From NCBI GenBank assembly GCA_029990205.1, contig JAPEKQ010000001.1, positions 186,001 through 250,000 on the forward strand: a DNA stretch of 64,000 bases, written 5' to 3'. Both the position numbers and the translations under genes were made by a program. Source of the DNA: a bacterium (GTDB taxonomy: Bacteria; Joyebacterota; Joyebacteria; Joyebacterales; Joyebacteraceae). The notes under the pieces were generated by a model, which searched no databases, was not told where the DNA came from, and worked only from the letters and a program-made list of their open reading frames with translations. Positions 36,126 to 42,391 of the stretch are shown in pieces (the first letter of the stretch is position 1; the number at the start of each line of letters is the position of its first letter).

Positions 36126-37436
36126 CTACACGAAGTCCTTGAGCACATCCACGAGCGTGGGGCTGCCCTTCACCCCGAGTTCGTAACGGACGCGAACGCT
36201 CGGCTTCTTGATGTCGACGACCTTGCGGAGATCGATCGGTGTGCCGACGACGACGTAGTCGCAGTCCACAGCATTGATCGTCTTCTCCAGGTCGGCGACC
36301 TGCTCATCCGAATACCCCGCCGCCGGCAGCAGCGTGCCGATGTGCGGGTACTTCTCGTACATTTCCTTGATCTTGCCGGTGGCGTGCTCTCGCGCGTCGA
36401 CCAGGATGGCTCCTGCGCGCTCCGCCGCCACGGTACCCGCGCCGATCTTCATCCCGCCGTGCGTGAGCGTCGGGCCGTCCTCGACCACGAGCACACGCTT
36501 GCCCTTGAGGTCGACGTCCTCTTCGAACGTGACGGGCGAATCGGCGTGAATGATCACGGCGTCGGCGTTGAGCTGCTTGATGACGTCGACCATCTCGTCG
36601 ATCTGGGCCTGCGTCGCGGAATCCTCCTTGTTGATGATGACCACGTCGGCCATCCGGAGGTTCTGCTCGCCGGGGTAGTACGTCAGACCGTGCGCAGCGC
36701 GGTGCGGGTCGGCGACGACGATGTAGAGGTCGGAAGCGTAGAACGAGGCATCGTTATTGCCCCCGTCCCACAGCACGACGTCGGCCTCCTTCTCGGCCTC
36801 CTCGAGGATCTTGCCGTAGTCGACGCCGGCGAAGACCACGTTGCCGCGGTCGATGTGCGGCTCGTACTCCTCCATCTCCTCGATCGTGCACTTGTGCTTG
36901 AGCATGTCGTCGTACTCGCCGAACCGCTGCCAGATCTGCTTGCTGAGGTCGCCGTACGGCATCGGGTGCCGGATGGCGACGACCTTCTTGCCGGCGCCGA
37001 GGAGAATCTCGGCGACCGCGCGCGTCGTCTGGCTCTTCCCACACCCCGTCCGTGTCGCGCAGATCGAGATGAGCGGTTTGTTCGACTTGACCATCGTCTC
37101 GCGCGCGCCGAGGAGCACGAAGTTGGCCCCACACGCGTTCACGAGCGATGCGGCGTGCATCACGTACTCGTGCGATACGTCGCTGTACGCGAACACGACG
37201 TCATCGACGTTGTGCTCTTTGATGAGCTTCGGAAGATCCTCTTCCGCGAGGATCGGAATTCCATTCGGGTAGAGCTCGCCGGCCAGCACGGTCGGGTACG
37301 CGCGACCGTCGATGTCCGGGATCTGCGTCGCCGTGAACGCGACGACCTCAAACTCCTCGTGACCGCGATAGACAAGATTGAAATTGTGGAAGTCTCTTCC
37401 AGCGGCGCCCATGATGATGACTCGTCGCCTCTCCAT
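36126..37436 (-). CDS. Cyclic 2,3-diphosphoglycerate synthetase-family protein
   Basis: 436 residues, first gene of the energy operon; ATG follows GGGAGGATGA. MERRRVIIMGAAGRDFHNFN begins an N-terminal Rossmann-like domain; SICATRTGCGKSQTTRAVAE near residue 150 is a P-loop, followed by DVVLWDGGNNDASFY and VVIINKEDSATQAQ. Members from methanogens make cyclic 2,3-diphosphoglycerate, a thermal protectant and phosphate store. Bacterial members are often just named by similarity, and several conserved features look like an SIMIBI-class NTPase, so the reaction here is uncertain. The link with sucCD, kor and ndk suggests a role tied to NTP or phosphoryl metabolism. Confidence 0.8.
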   Translation of the reverse strand: MERRRVIIMGAAGRDFHNFNLVYRGHEEFEVVAFTATQIPDIDGRAYPTVLAGELYPNGIPILAEEDLPKLIKEHNVDDVVFAYSDVSHEYVMHAASLVNACGANFVLLGARETMVKSNKPLISICATRTGCGKSQTTRAVAEILLGAGKKVVAIRHPMPYGDLSKQIWQRFGEYDDMLKHKCTIEEMEEYEPHIDRGNVVFAGVDYGKILEEAEKEADVVLWDGGNNDASFYASDLYIVVADPHRAAHGLTYYPGEQNLRMADVVIINKEDSATQAQIDEMVDVIKQLNADAVIIHADSPVTFEEDVDLKGKRVLVVEDGPTLTHGGMKIGAGTVAAERAGAILVDAREHATGKIKEMYEKYPHIGTLLPAAGYSDEQVADLEKTINAVDCDYVVVGTPIDLRKVVDIKKPSVRVRYELGVKGSPTLVDVLKDFV

Positions 37437-37467
37437 TCATCCTCCCTCAGGTGTTACCGAGGTTCCT

Positions 37468-37634
37468 TCGTTGCGTCACCACAAGGCCGCGACGCACCCG
37501 GCCAATCGCACACGAATCCCCCATCAGCCTCGCTCCTGGTGGAGCGCACTTGTCTGGGGGATCCAGGTCATCAAAGAGGTCCGCGTGCGCCCGCCATGCA
37601 TCCGGGAGACGGCTCCGCCGACCAGCAGCAACAA
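37468..37634 (-). ncRNA. Candidate rod-shaped structured RNA leading the energy operon
   Basis: The 5' end predicted by the promoter (about 37635) coincides with the base of a long imperfect hairpin. Pairing arms found by hand: 37628-37634 with 37468-37474 (TTGTTGC/GCAACGA), 37596-37602 with 37491-37497, 37582-37589 with 37507-37514 (8 bp), 37555-37562 with 37516-37523 (ATCCCCCA/TGGGGGAT, 8 bp), and an apical CGCTCC-ACCA-GGAGCG at 37531-37546. A 19-nt bulge (37563-37581) and a large internal loop interrupt it. Size and shape recall 6S or SRP RNA but I see no SRP core motif and no known riboswitch consensus. There is no terminator before cpgS, so it may be a structured 5' leader. Confidence 0.45.
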
Positions 37635-37641
37635 GACTGCA

Positions 37642-37670
37642 ATTATACTCCAACACCCCAATTGAGTCCA
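37642..37670 (-). promoter_or_regulatory. Strong promoter of the energy operon
   Basis: Minus strand perfect -10 TATAAT (37642-37647), 17-nt spacer, -35 TGGACT (37665-37670). This is the best -10 box in the window. Transcription would begin near 37635 and produce a leader of about 200 nt before the gene at 36126-37436. Confidence 0.7.
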
Positions 37671-37731
37671 CCCTCAAAGGGATATTTCGACCCCTCGCCG
37701 ACGCGAAGCGCGCCCCGGGAACGGGGGCCGG

Positions 37732-38223
37732 TCAGTCCTCCGGGACTCCCTCTCCGAGCTCGTGGATGCGGGCGATGATATCCCGTGTCGAATGGCCCTC
37801 GAGAGCCTCCATCGCGACCACCCGCCCGCCAGCGTCTTCCACGACGTCCGCGCCGACGATGGTCTCGCGCGAATACCCCGCGCCCTTGACGAGCACGTGG
37901 GGGACGATGTGGGCGATCAGCTCGTACGGGGTGTCCTCGGAGAAGAGACAGACGTAGTCGACCACGCCCAGGGCGGCCACGACGGCCGCGCGGTCGTCCT
38001 CGGCGACGACGGGCCGCGTCGGGCCCTTGAGACGGCGGACCGAGTCGTCCGTATTGACGCCGACGACGAGCACGTCGCCGAGCGCCTTCGCCCTCGCGAG
38101 GTAGTCAACGTGACCGTGGTGGAGGATATCGAAGCACCCGTTCGAGAAGACGACAGTTCGACCGGCCTCCCGCTCCGATCTGCACACGGCCGCCAGTTCC
38201 TCCCGCGACACGACTCTACCCAC
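37732..38223 (-). CDS. rfaE2: D-glycero-beta-D-manno-heptose 1-phosphate adenylyltransferase
   Basis: 163 residues from GTG at 38223 (VGRVVSREELAAV), with GAGGAGG 6 nt upstream; it overlaps the kinase stop by 8 nt. Nucleotidyltransferase with VVFSNGCFDILHHGHVDYLA (HxGH motif) and the C-terminal GHSTRDIIARI (matching the ISSTxII block). It makes ADP-heptose, the precursor for lipopolysaccharide inner core. The ATP-binding site is complete. In many proteobacteria this domain is fused to the kinase as HldE; here they are separate coupled genes. Confidence 0.93.
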   Translation of the reverse strand: MGRVVSREELAAVCRSEREAGRTVVFSNGCFDILHHGHVDYLARAKALGDVLVVGVNTDDSVRRLKGPTRPVVAEDDRAAVVAALGVVDYVCLFSEDTPYELIAHIVPHVLVKGAGYSRETIVGADVVEDAGGRVVAMEALEGHSTRDIIARIHELGEGVPED

Positions 38224-39229
38224 CGGCGACCTCCTCCAACTCCTCGAACGATCGACGGATCTCATCGACCGAGATCGACGCCGTGCCGATCTCCCGGATG
38301 ACAACGCCCGCGGCGTGGTTCGCGATCATCGCGGCCTCGACCATCGAGGCTCCGGCCGCGAGCGCCACGCCGAGCACGCTGACGACCGTGTCGCCGGCGC
38401 CGGTGACGTCGAAGACCTCACGCGCCACCGTCGGCAGATGCGCGTACTCACCACCCCGCATGAACAGCGACATCCCATGCTCGCCGCGGGTGACGATGAC
38501 GCATTCCGCGTCCAGTCGCTCGCGCAGCTCCCATCCTCCACGGAGCAGGTCGTCGTCCGTGGCCATCGCATACCCGACCGCGCCGGCCGCCTCCTTGAGG
38601 TTCGGCGTGATGGCAGTCACTCCGCGATAGCGTGAGAAGTGTGACTCCTTCGGGTCGACGCAGACACGCGTCCCGCCGCCCCGCGCGGCATCGAGCGCCG
38701 CCTCGAGCGTCCGCTCACCGACGACGCCCTTCCCGTAGTCGGAGATGATGAGAACGTCGGCCGCGGGCACGGCCTCACGAATCGAGGCGATGACCGATTC
38801 CTCGTCCGCCCCGGACAGCGCGTGCGCGTGCTCCCGGTCGGCGCGCACCACCTGCTGGTTGTGCGCGATGATGCGAGTCTTGGTCGTCGTCGGTCGACCA
38901 TCGACCTTCAGCAGATGCCCCACACCCACTCCGCGCGCGGACAAGCGATCCACGAGGCTTCTGCCGTGGTCGTCGTCCCCGACGACGCCGATGACGTCCG
39001 CCGCGGCTCCGAGCGCCGCCACGTTCTCCGCGACGTTCGCCGCCCCGCCGAACCGGACGGTCTCGTCACGCACCTCGACGACCGGGACCGGAGCCTCGGG
39101 CGATATCCTGTTGACCTCGCCCCAGATGTAGCGGTCCAGCATCGCGTCACCCAGGATCGTGACACGCCGCCCGCCGAAACCATCGAGTAGCTCGTTCACT
39201 CTGCCCATCTCAATCGTGTTCGAACTCAC
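38216..39229 (-). CDS. rfaE1: D-glycero-beta-D-manno-heptose-7-phosphate kinase
   Basis: 337 residues from GTG at 39229 with AAGGGAGACCAG upstream. PfkB/ribokinase-family kinase: VTILGDAMLDRYIWGEVNRI, GGAANVAENVAALGA and the catalytic anion-hole motif DVTGAGDTVVSVLGVALAAG. It phosphorylates heptose 7-phosphate at C1 before adenylylation by the overlapping downstream gene. A sigma-70-type promoter lies about 80 nt upstream. Family assignment rests on the RfaE-type N-terminal block and the partner gene. Confidence 0.93.
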   Translation of the reverse strand: MSSNTIEMGRVNELLDGFGGRRVTILGDAMLDRYIWGEVNRISPEAPVPVVEVRDETVRFGGAANVAENVAALGAAADVIGVVGDDDHGRSLVDRLSARGVGVGHLLKVDGRPTTTKTRIIAHNQQVVRADREHAHALSGADEESVIASIREAVPAADVLIISDYGKGVVGERTLEAALDAARGGGTRVCVDPKESHFSRYRGVTAITPNLKEAAGAVGYAMATDDDLLRGGWELRERLDAECVIVTRGEHGMSLFMRGGEYAHLPTVAREVFDVTGAGDTVVSVLGVALAAGASMVEAAMIANHAAGVVIREIGTASISVDEIRRSFEELEEVAGG

Positions 39230-39307
39230 CTGGTCTCCCTTTCGATGGTGTCCGCCGTGTGAAAGACCACCACGGATGCGCGTCACCAGCAACTGCGCGG
39301 CACGGCG

Positions 39308-39336
39308 ATGCTATTGCAGCGCTCCCCACAAGTCAA
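39308..39336 (-). promoter_or_regulatory. Promoter of the heptose-activation genes
   Basis: Minus strand TTGACT (39331-39336), 17-nt spacer, TAGCAT (39308-39313). The -35 box touches the 3' arm of the terminator-like hairpin at 39337-39366, so the upstream gene's end and this start are compressed together. Confidence 0.55.
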
Positions 39337-39366
39337 GGACGGCCGCCCCATGCGGGACGGCCGTCC
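39337..39366. terminator. Terminator-like hairpin after the three-repeat gene
   Basis: Perfect 9-bp stem GGACGGCCG ... CGGCCGTCC with a 12-nt loop that can itself pair CCC with GGG. It lies about 105 nt past the stop codon of the minus-strand gene ending at 39471. Only TTGACTT follows on the minus strand. The rest of the 39230-39470 spacer holds no gene I can see. Confidence 0.5.
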
Positions 39367-39470
39367 GTTGTCTCACTGTGATATCCGCTTCTCGCCCAGC
39401 CTGCGTCACCGGCTGGCGCGCAAGGCGCCGGCTTGGCGGACTCGGCATCCGCCGACCCCGCAGTCCCACG

Positions 39471-40328
39471 TCACGTCAGCTTCACCGGCTCGATCTTGCG
39501 TCTGCGGCGCGGCTTGCGTTTCGGGTGCTCCGGCACGATGAGGTCCGGATAGGCGTTGTGAAGCGCCTGAATGGAGGACCCCTTGAAGCAGCCGGTCAGC
39601 ATCCCGCCGAGCCCGTACTCTCTGAACAGGTGATACGTCACGTCCTGGAACACACGGTCCCGCGGCACACCGAGCTTGTCCTCGACGAGCCAGCGTGTGG
39701 CCCGGCGCGCATTCTCCAATCCCTTCGCGCCCTGCCAGAAGTTCTTCGGAACGTTCCTGAACTCCCACGGATAGAACCGGCCCGGGTACGCGTTCTCGAT
39801 GGCGCGGAAGAACGAACCGCGGAAGCAGACCGAGAGCATCCCCCGGAGGTTGTACTTCCCGAATGTCGTCGCGGAGATGCGCTGCGGGATCTCTTCGACC
39901 GAGCAGCCTTCTTTCTCCTCGATCATCCAGCGCGTGGCTTCGGCTGCCAGCTTGAACCGGTCCGGTCCCTGCCACATGCCTTTGACGTTGAACTGCCACT
40001 TGTGGAATCGACCGGGGTACGCGTTGTCGATCGCCTTGTACGGCGACCAGTCGAAGCAGCTGCCCAGCATCCAGGTCAGCCCGTTGTCATAGAAGAGCTT
40101 CTTGTGGATCGCGCGAGGGATGTCCTCGACTGCGATCTGAAGCTTGTCCTCGAGGAGGTACCGCGTGATGGTGGCCGCGCGCTGTTTGCCCGTGGGCCCT
40201 TCGAAGAAGTTGTTCGGAAACCGCCTACGCCGTTTCGTTGAGACGTCCTCATATATGCGGACTATCTCTTCACGTTCGAGGTCGGGCGCGACGGTTCTCG
40301 CGTCCAGCCCGTTCAGTTCCGCAACCAT
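39471..40328 (-). CDS. Protein of three NAYPG-type repeats (DUF4046-like?), function unknown
   Basis: 285 residues; ATG at 40328 with GGAGGGGCT upstream. Three repeats of about 75 residues each follow a charged N-terminus. Each has an N-terminal F/W-x-G, an A-x-x-x-T/A-R-W/Y-h-h-E-x-K helix (RYLLEDKLQIAVEDIP; RWMIEEKEGCSVEEIP; RWLVEDKLGVPRDRVF), a G-h-x-x-M-L-x-x-C-F core (GLTWMLGSCF; NLRGMLSVCF; GLGGMLTGCF), and A-I/L-x-N-A-Y-P-G/D at the end. The C-terminus is very basic (KRKPRRRRKIE), suggesting nucleic acid binding. It faintly recalls DUF4046 but I cannot confirm that. It is monocistronic between non-coding spacers. Confidence 0.7.
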   Translation of the reverse strand: MVAELNGLDARTVAPDLEREEIVRIYEDVSTKRRRRFPNNFFEGPTGKQRAATITRYLLEDKLQIAVEDIPRAIHKKLFYDNGLTWMLGSCFDWSPYKAIDNAYPGRFHKWQFNVKGMWQGPDRFKLAAEATRWMIEEKEGCSVEEIPQRISATTFGKYNLRGMLSVCFRGSFFRAIENAYPGRFYPWEFRNVPKNFWQGAKGLENARRATRWLVEDKLGVPRDRVFQDVTYHLFREYGLGGMLTGCFKGSSIQALHNAYPDLIVPEHPKRKPRRRRKIEPVKLT

Positions 40329-40395
40329 AGCCCCTCCAGTCTACAGTCCGGACAACTGACAAAGCTGTTGAATCGCAGGTTGTAGCTCGTTGTCC

Positions 40396-40422
40396 ATTAA
40401 CACAGGTTGTGGCGCGTGTCAA
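40396..40422 (-). promoter_or_regulatory. Possible promoter of the three-repeat gene
   Basis: Minus strand perfect TTGACA (40417-40422) with GTTAAT at 15 nt (40396-40401). The short spacer makes the -10 assignment uncertain. The leader would be about 60 nt. Confidence 0.35.
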
Positions 40423-40537
40423 TCACCACGGTCAAGATATCACTTCCACCAGAACGTGTCAAGAGGAATGTTCGCTAAAGGTCACAGCCGTCACTTTCCG
40501 CGCTTGCTCACCTCGACGAACGGTGTACTCGCTGGCG

Positions 40538-40608
40538 CGGATCCGGCCCATGAATACGCCGTCGGAGTCTTCATCGATGCCACTCCGAGACAGGCGCGTC
40601 GGATCCGG
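40538..40608. promoter_or_regulatory. Palindromic site array upstream of the sigma-54 promoter
   Basis: Two identical CGGATCCGG sites begin at 40538 and 40600 (62 bp apart, close to six helical turns), each preceded by GGCGCG. Between them lies an inverted repeat CGGAGT-13 nt-ACTCCG (40563-40587). They sit roughly 75 to 145 nt before the expected sigma-54 start, where activator sites are usually found. The activator could be the NtrC-type protein at 49423-50796, but that is a guess. Confidence 0.45.
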
Positions 40609-40655
40609 AACTCGGGCGCACCCCTCTCCCCAATCCGAATCATCTCTCATTCCAG

Positions 40656-40671
40656 TGGCACGAGGCTTGCT
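40656..40671 (+). promoter_or_regulatory. Sigma-54 promoter
   Basis: TGGCACGAGGCTTGCT matches the -24/-12 consensus TGGCACG-N4-TTGCW at every position, with GG and GC exactly 10 bp apart. Transcription would begin near 40682, reading towards the DUF3467 gene and the outer-membrane protein. It is the only such match I found. The rest of the 40329-40779 spacer holds no convincing gene. Confidence 0.7.
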
Positions 40672-40692
40672 AACGGCCCGCCCAAAAAGGGC

Positions 40693-40721
40693 TTGACACT
40701 CCTCCACCTCACTCCTATCTT
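40693..40721 (+). promoter_or_regulatory. Sigma-70 promoter of the DUF3467 gene
   Basis: Perfect TTGACA (40693-40698), 17-nt spacer, TATCTT (40716-40721), 22 nt downstream of the sigma-54 promoter. The gene therefore appears to have a constitutive and a sigma-54-dependent start. Confidence 0.65.
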
Positions 40722-40732
40722 AGCGCAAACCG

Positions 40733-40780
40733 ATGGCTCAGTGGCCGCTTGGCTGGCGGCAGACGGAGAGGCGCAGCTAG
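40733..40780 (+). CDS. Possible 15-residue upstream peptide
   Basis: ATG at 40733 opens a 15-codon frame (MAQWPLGWRQTERRS) whose TAG stop overlaps the GTG start of the DUF3467 gene (TAGTG). No ribosome site precedes it, and it would be close to the sigma-70 transcription start, almost leaderless. Translation could couple to the downstream gene. It may equally be chance. Confidence 0.25.
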   Translation: MAQWPLGWRQTERRS

Positions 40781-41070
40781 TGGCCGAGCAGAAGAAGATC
40801 AACATCGAGCTCCGGGACGAAGAAGCTGAGGGCGTCTACGCCAACTTCGCCGTGATCACTCACTCCCCCGCGGAGTTCGTGGTCGACTTCATCCGGGTGC
40901 TGCCGGGGACCAAGAAGAGCCGGGTCCACGCGCGGATCGTGATGGCGCCACAGAATGTGAAGGCCTTCTCACAGGCCCTGGCCGACAACATCGAGAAGTA
41001 CGAGGCCAAGCACGGAGAGATCCAGGCTGCCGGCAAGGGGCAGTCAGACAAGCAGATAGGCTTCCAGTAG
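40780..41070 (+). CDS. DUF3467-family protein
   Basis: 96 residues from GTG (VAEQKKINIELRDEEAEGVY) with GAGGCGCAGCTA upstream; the frame is open much further upstream, but that part lies before both promoters. The sequence YANFAVITHSPAEFVVDFIR, LPGTKKSRVHARIVMAPQ and KAFSQALADNIEKYE covers the whole of DUF3467, a small beta-rich family of unknown function found in many bacteria and archaea. A Gly/Lys/Gln-rich tail follows. It is probably co-transcribed with the outer-membrane protein 265 nt downstream; that spacer is purine-rich, with one GGCTCGG/CCGAG hairpin and no gene. Confidence 0.85.
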   Translation: MAEQKKINIELRDEEAEGVYANFAVITHSPAEFVVDFIRVLPGTKKSRVHARIVMAPQNVKAFSQALADNIEKYEAKHGEIQAAGKGQSDKQIGFQ

Positions 41071-41335
41071 GCTGTGCCCCATGGGCAGGGAGGACTGGAG
41101 AGACAGATACCCGTGGTCCCGGAGGGGCTCGGGCGGGCCGAGACCCGGCTGAAACCTCACGGGAATGCGGGCGGTCGGACAGGACATGAGAGGCTTTCTA
41201 CGGTCCACTTGGTGTCTGGGAGAGGCACCCGTGAATCCGGAGGGAGGTACGAGCACGGAGAACCAACTGGGAGACCAGGGAAGTTCAGAGTGTTGGTGGA
41301 GCGATAAGGGCAGGGTTCAATCAGGGGGTTATGTG

Positions 41336-42214
41336 ATGAGACGCAGCATGCTTTCGATCATGGTCGTGACGCTGGTGCTGGCGATGGCCGTCAGCGCTGG
41401 TGCTTGGGACAGGCTGTACACGAACGACTCCGCCATGACGCACGATGCCGGTACCTTCGGCGTCACCGGCGGCCTGGTCTACTTCATGGCCAACGGCTTC
41501 TACGATCACGAGGGCGAGAAGGAAGACTTTGAGGGTGATGCTGCCATGACGACCATGGGCATCCCGATCAACCTCTACTACAGCGTCATGGACCAGCTTG
41601 AGGTCGGCGTCCAGCCGATCTTCTGGATGAACTCCTACACCGACTACGACGGTGACGAGTTCGACTCCACGGGTCTCGGCGACACCTGGATCACGGCCAA
41701 GTACAACTTCATGCCCGAGCCGCTCCTGAGCGCTCGCGCCGGCGTCAAGCTTCCTACCGGCGACGACGAGGGTGACGAGGACAACGGTCCGGTGGGCAGC
41801 GGCACGACGGACTTCGACGTCGCGCTGATGTTCGGCATGCCGGCTGGTCCTGGCATGTTCGGCGCGCAGGCCGGCTACCGGATGTTCGGCACGCACGAGT
41901 ACGACTACGTGGTCCGTGAGACGATCGAGGGCAAGTGCGGTTCGCAGATCCACTTCGCCGCCTGCTACATGTACCCGATGAGCGACATGCTCGACCTCAA
42001 GGTTGCCGTGGACGGCTTCTTCGGCAGCGATGACGAGTTCGACGGCGAGACGGTCGAGGACAGCGCGATGAACATGGTCTCGCTGAACCCGGGCATCGTC
42101 TACCTGATGGACAACGGCATGGACGTCGGTCTCGACATCCACTACGTCCTGATGGGTCAGAACACGTACGCCGAGTGGGGCCTTGGCCTGTGGCTCGGAT
42201 GGAGCAACATGTAG
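41336..42214 (+). CDS. Outer-membrane beta-barrel protein
   Basis: 292 residues from ATG at 41336 after AGGGGGTTATGTG. A signal peptide (MRRSMLSIMVVTLVLAMAVS) is followed by AGAWDRLY, with cleavage after AGA. The mature part alternates polar and hydrophobic residues with acidic loops (EGEKEDFEGDAAM, DGDEFDSTGLGD, GDDEGDEDNGPVG) and many Tyr/Phe/Trp girdle residues, as in transport-type barrels (phenol-pathway/MetA type). Two Cys (GKCGSQIHFAACYM) could form a disulfide. Codon use is strongly biased to few codons and the base composition looks smoother than neighbours, hinting at high expression. Followed by strong terminators. Substrate unknown. Confidence 0.85.
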   Translation: MRRSMLSIMVVTLVLAMAVSAGAWDRLYTNDSAMTHDAGTFGVTGGLVYFMANGFYDHEGEKEDFEGDAAMTTMGIPINLYYSVMDQLEVGVQPIFWMNSYTDYDGDEFDSTGLGDTWITAKYNFMPEPLLSARAGVKLPTGDDEGDEDNGPVGSGTTDFDVALMFGMPAGPGMFGAQAGYRMFGTHEYDYVVRETIEGKCGSQIHFAACYMYPMSDMLDLKVAVDGFFGSDDEFDGETVEDSAMNMVSLNPGIVYLMDNGMDVGLDIHYVLMGQNTYAEWGLGLWLGWSNM

Positions 42215-42219
42215 CATCC

Positions 42220-42285
42220 GTCAGGCCTCGGCCTGACTGCAGCAGATAGACGAACGGGGGGACCGCTGAGTGGTTCCCCCGTTTT
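42220..42285 (+). terminator. Tandem terminators after the outer-membrane protein gene
   Basis: First a perfect hairpin GTCAGGCC-TC-GGCCTGAC (42220-42237), then a classic intrinsic terminator AACGGGGGGACC-GCTGAGT-GGTTCCCCCGTT followed by TTTGC (42253-42285). A double terminator fits a strongly expressed gene. Confidence 0.85.
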
Positions 42286-42300
42286 GCATGCTGTGCGGTC

Positions 42301-42360
42301 GTGCGGCGTGGGTTCGTGCGGCGTGGGTTCGTGCGGCGTGGGTTCGTGCGGCGTGGGTTC
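42301..42360. repeat. Four perfect copies of a 15-bp tandem repeat
   Basis: GTGCGGCGTGGGTTC is repeated exactly four times in 60 bp with no mismatch; GTGCGGTC and GTGCGGGA at the flanks look like partial units. It sits in the 100-bp spacer between the terminator and the lauroyltransferase stop, outside any gene. In-frame length (15) would allow coding expansion but no frame is used. Confidence 0.95.
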
Positions 42361-42391
42361 GATGGTCGTGCGGGACGGATGAGGCGCGCGG

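Noticed and set aside
37468-37634. Naming the rod RNA as SRP RNA, 6S RNA or a thiamine/ZTP riboswitch
   Set aside because: The SRP core (GGAAG/AGCAGCC type loop) is absent and the central bubble does not clearly fit 6S. A GATGACCTGGATC stretch only superficially resembles the thiamine box, and no ZTP core is present.
37447-37677. 76-codon minus-strand frame in the leader of the energy operon
   Set aside because: Its start lies upstream of the promoter's transcription start, it has no ribosome site and no recognisable sequence. The region is better explained as structured RNA.
40459-40707. 82-codon minus-strand frame in the spacer upstream of DUF3467
   Set aside because: It runs through the sigma-54 promoter and palindromic sites, has no ribosome site and matches no family I know.
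40390-40779. N-terminal extension of the DUF3467 frame
   Set aside because: The open frame continues upstream, but it precedes both promoters, has Cys/Arg/Ser-rich composition and lacks any domain. The GTG at 40780 has a ribosome site and begins exactly at the DUF3467 domain.
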